Source: Ooceraea biroi
Lineage: Eukaryota > Arthropoda > Insecta > Hymenoptera > Formicidae
Length of the DNA stretch: 64,000 bases
Assembly: GCF_003672135.1 (NCBI RefSeq)
Contig: NC_039517.1
Coordinates: forward strand, 1,860,001 to 1,924,000
Direction of reading: 5' to 3'
Positions within the stretch are counted from its first letter, which is position 1, and each line of letters opens with the position of its first letter. Below are positions 39,237-48,979 of the stretch, in pieces. A program made the position numbers and the translations under genes. Below the pieces are notes generated by a model. It saw only the letters and a list, made by a program, of their open reading frames with translations. It was not told where the DNA came from and ran no database searches.

Positions 39237-40140
39237 CCCGATTACGAGATACCATATCGATTTTGCCGAATGTAAGGAAATCTATAGGCAGAATTAAAAA
39301 ATGTAATACGTTATCTTGAAGAGAATTTAATAAGCTTTAGGTTGGTGAAATGAAAAATCTAATTAAATATTATTTTTTCTGAAAATTAAAAAAATTTGAA
39401 AAAAGAGCTTTACGCAGGATCGAGAAAGTGTGCTCCTAATATAAGATACCTTGAGAAATCGGTGTTAAAAGTGCAAAATACATCAGTATTGCAAGTAAAA
39501 AGCTTTATTAGATATTTTTATAAAAATAATGCTGCCACAGCCTTCGCCAAATCTTCACGATTCCACTGTCGACGCTTCCCCGTTTTTCTAACCTCCATAG
39601 TCAGATTCTATAAAAATTAAATACACAAAAATTCGTAATATAAATTCGTATTAACTTTTCTTTAACCTTAACGTAGTATTTTCTTTCTTTTTATTACACT
39701 ACATACTCTTCATATTCGAGCAATAATTATCTCATATTAAGAGTACCCTGAATATCTCATTATACGAGCCACGCGCCTAGCGGTTCCGCGATCATGAAAT
39801 CTAACCTCCACAATTAAGCAATTCAACAAATCGCGTATTTTCCTGTTACTACGATTCTACTCTATCATTGCATACTGAATTTATTGCCAACCATTTCTTT
39901 ATTATGTAATAAACAAGGTTTAAAGACTTACCTTGAGTTCCTTTGACATGTTCACAATTTCACAAACCTTTTCTTGCAAAGGCTAAACGCAATAACGAAC
40001 AATGAATTTTTCACTAAATACATTTTACACCAAGAGTAATAAGTTTATGGTGGAATTAACAGATGGTACTCACTAGTTTAGCAGAAACTCCAGTATCTCA
40101 TATGTATTAGGAGCATATCTCATAATAGGGGATTCTCCTC
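39237..40140 (-). mobile_element. pogo-like non-autonomous element, copy 2 (904 bp)
   Basis: Same family and orientation as copy 1, flanked by TA (39235-39236 and 40141-40142). Identity to copy 1 is very high along the whole length, with scattered substitutions and a few small indels. An antisense open frame of 74 codons at 39396-39620 is a shadow. Confidence 0.88.
39518..39949 (-). CDS. Two-exon mini reading frame in pogo-like copy 2
   Basis: Exon 1 is 39949-39932 and exon 2 is 39607-39518, with the donor GTAAGT and acceptor TTTTTATAG intact. The product is again 35 residues with the KRRQWNREDLAKAV core. A few residues before the core differ from copy 1. Function unknown; it is a truncated helix-turn-helix start without a catalytic domain. 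Confidence 0.45.
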
Positions 40141-40142
40141 TA

Positions 40143-41933
40143 ATAATACTAACTATATTTAATTTTTATTACTACCATCTTTTTTAGCGTGCAAATTTTA
40201 TATCAATTAACTATTTAACTAATTAACTATTTTGGGATCTCAGACTTCCGCCGAACACCGCGCCTGCACTCGATAGCTATAACGGTACCGAGCAGTGATC
40301 CGCGCAGTTGCTACTGACGGTGTTTTTTATTGCGATGCGCTACGCCAGGATTTTAATTCCACCCCCGGGAACGCAAGGATGCGCCTCGCCCTTCGAATTA
40401 CGCATGAGACCATCGCGAAATCCTGACGGGGCCGTGATCGGGGACGATGATTTGATGTGACGGGACAGCGGATTGAGTCATTAGATTGGATCCCGCCGAT
40501 CCCACCTAGGAAACCCGACAACCGTGCACATGCACACGCCTCGATCGCCCGCGTGCGTGCGAGCGAGCGGAGGCGCGTGCACGCACAATGCCCGCGCGTC
40601 AAGTCGATCCCGTCTGCTTTCCCACGAGACGCGCGCGAGGAGAGGAGAGGAGAGGGCGAAGAGAGGAACACGCGGAGGGCTAATCCGCTTAGATCTCGTC
40701 CGACACGCAACGTGGAACGTCTCTCTTAAACCGACACGCAATCACGCGGCATGCTCGCGACCACGCGTGGAAATCGTGGAAAATTCTGATTTGCACGGCC
40801 GTCGCACGCCTCGGCCTCGGCCCCGCCGATGATTCATCGCGTGGCGCGTGAAGCGGAAAGAGCGCGAGGAGGAAGAAGCTAATTTCCAGCTATAATACTT
40901 TTGGGGTATGAGGGGGTACGCATTGCGTACTGATTAATGAATGACGCGTATCGTGCGTATCGCCACAGAACGTACATCTAGATAATTGATTCGGCGCGCT
41001 ATCAAGGATTGCTTGATTGCATCGCAGAGCGACTCTTTCTTCCCGGAACTTGAAATTACTCCGAGATATCATCGCGATATAAAATATTATTTCGGAGCAC
41101 GACGCGCATGCTTTCGAAGTTATGTGATAAAGGAATACTGCGTGTTTCAGGGGTTTTCATAAAGTTGGGAATAATACTCGGTTGGTTGCACTGCAAGAGA
41201 CGACAATCATGTCGTGAGTATCATTAATGGCGACGAAGGCCTCAACATTTCCCGTCCTGATAATTATTATTAGGTATTGCCGAGAACGTGCCGAGTACGT
41301 CGAATTTTTAATTAACCGTCGCAGCGACCCTCTGCATTCGCAAAATTTAACGAACGTTCAATAACTCGCGACGGCACTGAAAGGCGTTCTCAATTAAAAA
41401 TCATCAGCTCTGTACTGCCGAGGGAACCACCGTGCTAGTGTTTCCGGTCGTCAAATATTTTTCGAGGGGGAGCGTTATTAGCAGACCTCAATATCCTGCG
41501 CCCGCGGGGGTGTTCCGCGCAGTTGGACGCCGGATATGAGCAACCACCAATGTCGCGACCCTGACGTCGACGCGAAGCGAGAGAAACTTGCGCCCACTCC
41601 GACAGCTGTCGTTCGCACCCCCCGGGCGGGGGTGCGAAGTTACACGTGGAGCTAATCGGCTCCTCGAGCGTCCACCCTTTGTTGATCAGCCCTTCCGCAC
41701 GAGTGCACATTTCTAGGGCTCGTTGACGCTGCCGATCGACTGACGTCCTCAAGATTGGTATCTTGTTTTCTGAACAACGCGAGCTTGCAGAGTGCTGCAG
41801 CTGTTTCGATTTGCAATTGCAATTCTCGCTTTAGGAAGAAAAACTTTTGCATGAAAATTAAATGATTTCAGTTAAAATGAAAGAAACCGTCGAATACGCA
41901 GGATTAACTTAACAATTAACGTAGATTTGATTG
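40143..41933. other. Non-coding unique DNA
   Basis: No gene recognised. A perfect GC hairpin lies at 41612-41638 (listed separately). Minus-strand frames at 41435-41852 are unrecognised. Confidence 0.5.
41612..41638. other. Perfect GC-rich hairpin
   Basis: TTCGCACCCCC pairs with GGGGGTGCGAA (11 bp) around the loop CGGGC. It is a strong stem in either strand's RNA. No neighbouring gene explains it. Confidence 0.7.
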
Positions 41934-42225
41934 TAAGTGTAAGATCTGGAAACATAGTCCAGCCTGACAGGTCGTATAGAGGATCAGAATGAAAACAAGT
42001 TGATCACAACAGTAGGAGTATTGGCCGTACAGCCTAAGACCTAGGCGTGTGAACCAGGGATCCCGGAGAGTTGGAGTTCAAATTTAAGGCAGTCTCCTAG
42101 TTATTTTTCGCCTCTTACAATTCAGAAGTGGGATAAAATCCGCTACCCCTCGAAGACAGTTGAGATTCATCCGCTACCCCTCGGAGAGGAGGGAGTTGAG
42201 AAGCAGCTGGCCGGTAGTGAAGCCT

Positions 42226-42444
42226 GAACATGGAGGTCGGGACGGACTCAGAGGAGTGAACCAACATGGAGATTGGGAAGGACTCAGAGGAGTGAACCAA
42301 CATGGAGATTGGGAAGGACTCAGAGGAGTGAACCAACATGGAGGTTGGGAGGGACTCAGAGGAGTGAACCAACACGGAGGTTGGGAGGGACTCAGAAGAG
42401 TGAACCAAAAATGGATGTTGGGAGGGACTCAAGTGGAGTGAACC
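42226..42444 (+). repeat. 36-bp minisatellite, interior 1 of array 2 (6 units)
   Basis: Six contiguous units around the core GGACTCAGAGGAGTGAACC. In one frame it reads a 12-residue repeat (GLRGVNQHGDWE). Confidence 0.9.
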
Positions 42445-42781
42445 GACGATTTGGAGACATTCGGGGACGAATGTAATGTCAGGCTGGCCGAGCTGTAAGA
42501 TCTGGAAAGATAGTCGAGACTGACAGGTCGTATAGAGGATCGGAATGAAAACAAGTTGATCACAACAGTAGGAGTATGGGCCGTACAGCCTAAGACCTAG
42601 GCGTGTGAACCAGGGATCCCGGAGAGTTGGAGTTCAAATTTAAGGCAGTCTCCTAGTTATTTTTCGCCTCTTACAATTCAGAAGTGGGATAAAATCCGCT
42701 ACCCCTCGAAGACAGTTGAGATTCATCCGCTACCCCTCGGAGAGGAGGGAGTTGAGAAGCAGCTGGCCGGTAGTGAAGCCT

Positions 42782-43001
42782 GAACATGGAGGTCGGGACG
42801 GACTCAGAGGAGTGAACCAACATGGAGATTGGGAAGGACTCAGAGGAGTGAACCAACATGGAGATTGGGAAGGACTCAGAGGAGTGAACCAACATGGAAT
42901 TTGGGAGGGAGTCAGAAGAGTGAACCACAAATGGATGTTGGGATGGACTCAGAAGAGTGAACCAAAAATGGAGGTTGGGATGGACTCAAGTGGAGTGAAC
43001 C
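42782..43001 (+). repeat. 36-bp minisatellite, interior 2 of array 2 (6 units)
   Basis: Six units. The fourth carries a GGAATTTGGGAGGGAGTC variant not seen elsewhere. Confidence 0.9.
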
Positions 43002-43337
43002 GACGATTTGGAGACATTCGGGGACGAATGTAATGTCAGGCTGGCCGAGCTGTAAGATCTGGAAAGATAGTCCAGCCTGACAGGTCGTATAGAGGATCAG
43101 AATGAAAACAAGTTGATCACAACAGTAGGAGTATTGGCCGTACAGCCTAAGACCTAGGCGTGTGAACCAGGGATCCCGGAGAGTTCGAGTCAAATTTAAG
43201 GCAGTCTCCTAGTTATTTTTCGCCTCTTACAATTCAGAAGTGGGATAAAATCCGCTACCCCTCGAAGATAGTTGAGATTCATCCGCTACCCCTCGGAGAG
43301 GAGGGAGTTGAGAAGCAGCTGGCCGGTAGTGAAGCCT

Positions 43338-43521
43338 GAACATGGAGGTCGGGACGGACTCAGAGGAGTGAACCAACATGGAGGTTGGGAGGGACTCAGA
43401 GGAGTGAACCAACATGGAGGTTGGGAGGGACTCAGAAGAGTGAACCACAAATGGATGTTGGGATGGACTCAGAAGAATGAACCAAAAATGGAGGTTGGGA
43501 GGGACTCAAGTGGAGTGAACC
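43338..43521 (+). repeat. 36-bp minisatellite, interior 3 of array 2 (5 units)
   Basis: Five units, matching the 339-bp interior length. Confidence 0.9.
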
Positions 43522-43756
43522 GACGATTTGGAGACATTCGGGGACGAATGTAATGTCAGGCTGGCCGAGCTGTAAGATCTGGAAAGATAGTCGAGACTGA
43601 CAGGTCGTATAGAGGATCGGAATGAAAACAAGTTGATCACAACAGTAGGAGTATTGGCCGTACAGCCTAAGACCTAGGCGTGTGAACCAGGGATCCCGGA
43701 GAGTTGGAGTTTAAATCTAAGGCAGTCTCCTAGTTATTTTTCGCCTCTTACATAAG

Positions 43757-46240
43757 GAATAAAATTATACGTATCTATAATGTAACGTATTTATAATTAT
43801 AAAATAAAATAATATGTATAAAAATAATAAATAATACGTATTTATTTTTAAATTATAGAAAATCCAGTTATACGCTAAACGCAAATGGTAACGCAGCAAT
43901 CGGTTGCGTATGCAATACATGTGCATGCAATAAACAGAATTCGTCGCGAGCTGAAGGATGATAACTCTAATCCGCGGCACGCGGAAGAGCTGCGGGACCG
44001 AAAGCTGCCAATATAATACCCCTCCTCCTCCCTATCGCGTAATGCTGAAATAATCAGATCACGGCTGCGCCGAGCGTACACGCCGCGTATCGTATCCGCT
44101 AATTATACAGTACACGTTAATTACGTATAATTTCTCCGTATTTACCAATCTCACGATAAGCCCGATCTACCTCGTGTTTCTGCTTATAATATCGCTCATG
44201 ACAGGGGTTCTCAAGCGCGCGTGCATCATCGTGTCGCATCGATCCGTCGCACCGACAAAGCTAACTTCATCCCCTTTAAAATTCGCGGCGGACATTTCAT
44301 AAATATCTCCACGCGTGTTTTAGAGACACCTCCATCCTCTCTCGATCGAAAGTACAACCGGAAAGTACGTGCGCGCGCGCGGTTCACAGGTTCGCTTGTG
44401 GGAAGAAAGCAGGGGTAGTAGTTTTCGGAGTTTTAATTACCGTGCACCCCCTAACCAGCGCGTATCTTTGCGCACGTGCTCCAGGAACACGCGTGCACGT
44501 GTCGAACGTGGAGGTGTGCCGACGAAATAATCAGCCGCGAGTTGTTTTCCGCTGTGCAAATAATAACGATCCGCAAGCAGAGAGAAAGAAAGAGAGAGAG
44601 AGAGAGAGATCGGTGGATCGGTCGGGGATGATTGGCCACTCGCAACGATCGCGGCGTGTGTGTTTCGAGAAATGAAGTACCCTCAGTTACGTAACCGAGC
44701 GATCGGCGAAAATGGCGGCGACCGCCACACGCGTACAGGAAATGGGTCGGCAGCGATGCGAGGCGGCAAGTCCGGCGCGTTTCCGGCCGCCTGATCACAA
44801 AAGCCCCGAATGGAGGCCCCGTCTACTCGCGTGTGTGTATATATCGCGTGGAGGGCTTGACACGCCTTTGCGTTTCACGCGTCAGTTCACGTCGCGCCCG
44901 TACGGCCGGTTTATATCGACACTGATGTCTCAATTAGAAGCAGCTGGCTTGGCCTGGCCAGCCAGCCTCGCCGTTGCCCGCCTGTCTGCCCCCTTCCCCC
45001 GGAAGCGGCCGGTATGCTTGCCGCGCGCGGTCCCGGAGTGCCCATTAAGGGAGTTCTTCCTTAACCCTATGATTTCGCCCTCGCCCTCCCGCGGAGCCCT
45101 GTAATTAGCGATCGAGTATCGACATTAGTATGCGGCGCGTCGTCGTCGACGACGATGACGACGGAGGGGACAGAGAAAAAGGATAAATCGAGAGAGTATG
45201 TATCGTGCCGGCGCGAGTGAAATGAGAAGGAAGAGCCGCGGGGGGAAGCCACCGAAATTGCAATTAACCGCCGAGAGCCGCGAGTACTCGCGGAGAACGC
45301 CCAGAAGCAGCCTGTCGTCCTGCTCCTGGCATATCGATGCGCTTGCGATCAACCTGAAAGCACGTTTCGAACAAAACGTTTCTCTTTTCTCTCGAATCTC
45401 GAATTTGATACTCAGTCCATAGATCAATAAAAGCATGTTCCGTATGATTCGTTCGTTCGTAAGTCTTGAATAATAAATGCACGAAAATGGATGAATTCGT
45501 GGCGCACGTGCGAGGCCGAGAGATACGAATGTCCACACGGTATTCAATCAAAGGTAAATCCGTGATGCAATTTGCGGAATTATTTCCGGGCGTTAGGGCG
45601 GCCGCGCGTAGCCAGATATAACGGGGAGAGAGAAAGCGCGAAAGGGAACGGAGGGAAGGAAGGGAGCACCGAGTCCGGTGGTCGCACCCGGGCCCGAAAT
45701 GCAAAGCCGCTAATCTGATTCGGAGAGGCTCACGGAAGGCGGCGGCGTTAGCTTCTGGCACGTTGGCTCCCGACGCGGCACGCGGATTCCCGTCAATTAT
45801 ACATTATAAACAGTCATAAATATGCAAAACCCGCCGCCGTCGCGGTGCGGTCGGCTGGATGCGCGGCGATCGCGCGGCGGAGGGCCGTCAGCCCTGTCTC
45901 CCACGCGGATTTGCGGCTTCGCTTTCTGAGCTTCCGCGCGCGATCATGAGAGGCCCCGTGAAGTTGCTCGCCGATGTAATTAACGCCGCTGAAATCGCGA
46001 TACCACTTTTGTTGGTCGGTTCGCCAGATTGGCTTCCAAATTTGGGGAAAATTTTTCCTCTTCGCAAGAAAGACATCAATCTGAAACAGCATTTTCATGA
46101 GAGAATGATTGAAAATGAATTCAGAAAATTCCGCGCAAGCGAAGCTCGTGCAAGCTATGTTAAAAGTAATAGTTTATTACTAAAGCTTGAAGCTTCAATA
46201 CATACGACGACACGTGGCAAGTGAGTTCTCGTGGAGGCAG
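43757..46240. other. Non-coding unique DNA
   Basis: AT-rich to 43860 and then CpG-rich. The frame 44712-45104 starts with a good initiation context (GAAAATGGCGGCG) but its 130 residues show no domain, so it is not called. (GA)n at 44580-44610. No element ends found. Confidence 0.5.
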
Positions 46241-46248
46241 GAAGGGCA

Positions 46249-47158
46249 CACCTGTGTGAAGTTAGCACCCCATTTTTGAAATTCTAAAAGTTGTTCCAGG
46301 TTGTTCTAGACTTGTTTCAAATTGTTCCAGAAGATCAAATTTATATAATAAAAATTTTCGCGGAAAATTGAAAAAAACAATTTTTTACCTGGCACCCCAT
46401 TTTTCGAAAATCACACTTTTAAAGGTTGTTCCAGGTTGTTCTAAACATTGTTCCAAAGTATTAGATTGATTGGTCAAAACCTTTACGAGATATCGAAAAA
46501 AAAAGAATTTTGGAAAAAATCGTTTTTGAAGAATGGAACACGTTTTATATCCAAGAAAATCTCGAAAAACCAAATTTTTCGAGTAGGTTACAAGAGTAAA
46601 GTCACCCTGAGGTTTCGAAACGAGGCGTATAAATTTTGTTCCCGGTTGTTCTACTCGAGAAAATGATAGTTCTAAAGCGGGAAGCCTGGAACAAGTTTTT
46701 TACCCAAGAAAATAGAAAAATAATATTTTCCATTAAGGAGTAAAGTGGACCTTATTATATTGTTGCTATGGTCTTGAAATTTTTGTTCTGAGTTGTTTTA
46801 CACGGTTATAAACATATTCTAAATCGACAATGTTGTAAGTTATTTTGTTTGGGAAAGAATGTCCAAAAACGATTTTTTCCAAAATTCTTTTTTTTCGATA
46901 TCTCGTAAAGGTTTTGACCAATCAATCTAATACTTTGGAACAATGTTTAGAACAACTAGAACAACCTGGAACAACCTTTAAAAGTGTGATTTTCGAAAAA
47001 TGGGGTGCCAGGTAAAAAATTGTTTTTTTCAATTTTCCGCGAAAATGTTTATTATATAAATTTGATCTTCTGGAACAATTTGGAACAAGTCTAGAACAAC
47101 CTGGAACAACTTTTAGAATTTCAAAATTTCAAAAATGGGGTGCTAACTTCACACAGGT
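46249..47158. mobile_element. Foldback element (910 bp) with 8-bp target duplication
   Basis: Left arm 46249-46529 and right arm about 46862-47158 are near-perfect inverted copies, around a ~330-bp loop. The ends are CACCTGTGTGAAGTTAGC and its complement. GAAGGGCA flanks both sides (46241-46248 and 47159-47166), an 8-bp duplication as made by hAT-type transposases, though the ends do not match the usual hAT terminal bases, so superfamily is open. Each arm carries two copies of a module: GCACCCCATTTTT followed by GTTGTTC words at ~10-bp spacing. No transposase frame. Confidence 0.85.
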
Positions 47159-47166
47159 GAAGGGCA

Positions 47167-48070
47167 CGGTATTTAATCGGGGGACTGGCGAGAACGCACG
47201 AGACGCCGGGAGAGTTAATCCAACGACGAGACTCTAATCTCGCGGGCACTCCTCGCTTCTGTACCCGCAATCAGCTTATCCGACGAGGACGAACGAATCT
47301 TCGTCCGCAGCTGCGATCGCACTCCTACACCCGAAAACGCGGCGGATCCGCTCGCCGTAAACGCCACGGGAAATTACGAACGACGGTGCTTTTATCGCGC
47401 CGCAAGCAGGCGCGACGTGACGAAACATGAAATAGTAAGAAAAGTTATGGCGTGCCGGCCTGCGACAAGTTCGGCGCGTTAAATCGCGACGCTGTTAACG
47501 GCGCCGTCACGGATTTCTTCTTTCGGGGTGACGTTAATTTTTCAGAGTTTTCCCAGCCACGCGCGTGCATCGTAAAAGAATGAAAGCGGTTCCGATTGTG
47601 CTTCAGGCGCAATCTCAGAGTTTGTCGGTTCGCTTTTGCACCCTCGCGAAATTTTATTTGCCTTGTGGTAGTCACGTTTCTCCCATGAGAGCATGGAGCA
47701 CTGTCACCATCTATTTCGCGAAATGATACCACGATGCACGCGATTCCGCCACTGTCCACGCGAGACAAGGTTTACGCGATTACGAGACACTCACGAGAAC
47801 TCTCGCGCGAGCGAGCAGTCCCGGCAGTGCAGTCACAAATGGCTAATTTTCTCGTTAGCGACCGTGTCCAATGCGATTCTCCATGGTGGATCGCAGTTCG
47901 TGTTGCCGTATGGTGTTAAAACTAAAACTGCTTACACGACGCTTACGCGACCGGAAAGTTTCGACAACCTCGGCCTCGAGGGCCTCTCACGATTTTTGTT
48001 TATACGAAATGCAAACGTGAGAGACGAGTTTTGCACTTCGTACTGAACGAAAAATATGACATTTATAATA
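47167..48070. other. Non-coding unique DNA
   Basis: CpG-rich, with no recognised gene. Frames at 47445-48046 on both strands have no domains. Confidence 0.5.
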
Positions 48071-48072
48071 TA

Positions 48073-48977
48073 GAGGCCCCTATTATGAGATATGCTCCTA
48101 ATATGAGATAATGGGGTTTCTGCTAAACTATTGAGCACCATCTGTTAGTTCCACCATGAACTTATTACTCTTGGTGTAAAATGTATTTAGTGAAAAATTC
48201 ATTGTTCGTTATTGCGTTTAGCCTTTGCAAGAAAAGGTTTGTGAAATTGTGAACATGTCAAAGGAACTTGAGGTTAGTCTTTAAACCTTATTTATTATAT
48301 AATAAAGAAATGGTTGGCAATAAATTCAGTATGCAATGATAGAGTAGAATCGTAGTAACAGGAAAATACGCAATTTGTTGAATTGCTTAATTGTAGAGGT
48401 TAGATTTCATGATCGCGAAACCGCTAGGCGTGTGGCTCGTATAATGAGATATTCAGGGTATACTCTTAATATGAGATAATTATTGCTCGAATATGAAGAG
48501 TATGTAGTGTAATAAAAAGAAAGAAAATACTACGTTAAGGTTAAAGAAAAGTTAATACGAATTTATATTACAAATTTTTGTATTTAATTTTTATAGAATC
48601 TGACTATGGAGGTTAGAGATACGAGGAAGCGTCGACAGTGGAATCGTGAAGATTTGGCGAAGGCTGTGGCAGCATTATTTTTATAAAAATATCTAATAAA
48701 GCTTTTTACTTGCAATACTGATGTATTTTGCACTTTTAACACCGATTTCTCAAGGTATCTTATATTAGGAGCACACTTTCTCGATCCTGCGTAAAGCTCT
48801 TTTTTCAAATTTTTTTAATTTTCAGAAAAAATAATATTTAATTAGATTTTTCATTTCACCAACCTAAAACGTATTAAATTCCCTTCAAGATAACGTATTA
48901 AATTTTTTAATTCTGTCTATAGATTTCCTTACATTCGGCAAAATCGATATGGTATCTCATAATCGGGGACTTTCCTC
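48073..48977 (+). mobile_element. pogo-like non-autonomous element, copy 3 (905 bp)
   Basis: The reverse complement of copies 1 and 2, flanked by TA (48071-48072 and 48978-48979). The left end has a 4-5 bp deletion within the terminal repeat (GAGGCCCCTATTATGAG). Otherwise it is highly similar. Confidence 0.88.
48255..48686 (+). CDS. Two-exon mini reading frame in pogo-like copy 3
   Basis: Exon 1 is 48255-48272 and exon 2 is 48597-48686. The donor is weaker here (GAG|GTTAGT), and the acceptor TTTTTATAG is intact. The 35-residue product keeps the RKRRQWNREDLAKAVAA core. The sequence after the stop includes AATAAAG, a possible polyadenylation signal. Confidence 0.45.
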
Positions 48978-48979
48978 TA

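Larger units (their letters stand above)
41938..43752 (+). mobile_element. Tandem TRIM-like LTR element, array 2 (4 LTRs, 3 interiors)
   Basis: The LTRs are at 41938-42119, 42494-42675, 43051-43231 and 43571-43752 (182, 182, 181 and 182 bp). Interiors are 374, 375 and 339 bp. All LTRs read TG...CA. The array is flanked by the 4-bp repeat TAAG (41934-41937 and 43753-43756). Interior 3' parts can be read as a short frame (ETFGDECNVRLAEL) that vaguely resembles the end of a Gypsy-type polyprotein; this is weak. No gag, protease, reverse transcriptase or integrase is present. It is the inverted counterpart of 7682-9462. LTR variants alternate along this array (see findings). Confidence 0.82.

Noticed and set aside
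39396..39620. 74-codon open frame repeated in pogo-like copies 2 and 3
   Set aside because: It is antisense to the spliced mini frame, is disrupted in copy 1, and contains no known motif.
41435..41852. Minus-strand frames as a retrotransposon gag fragment
   Set aside because: No CCHC zinc knuckle or other gag motif; the resemblance was only compositional.
44712..45104. 130-codon + strand frame with a good start context
   Set aside because: No recognisable domain, no supporting splice donor or promoter that I can defend, and the DNA is CpG-rich.
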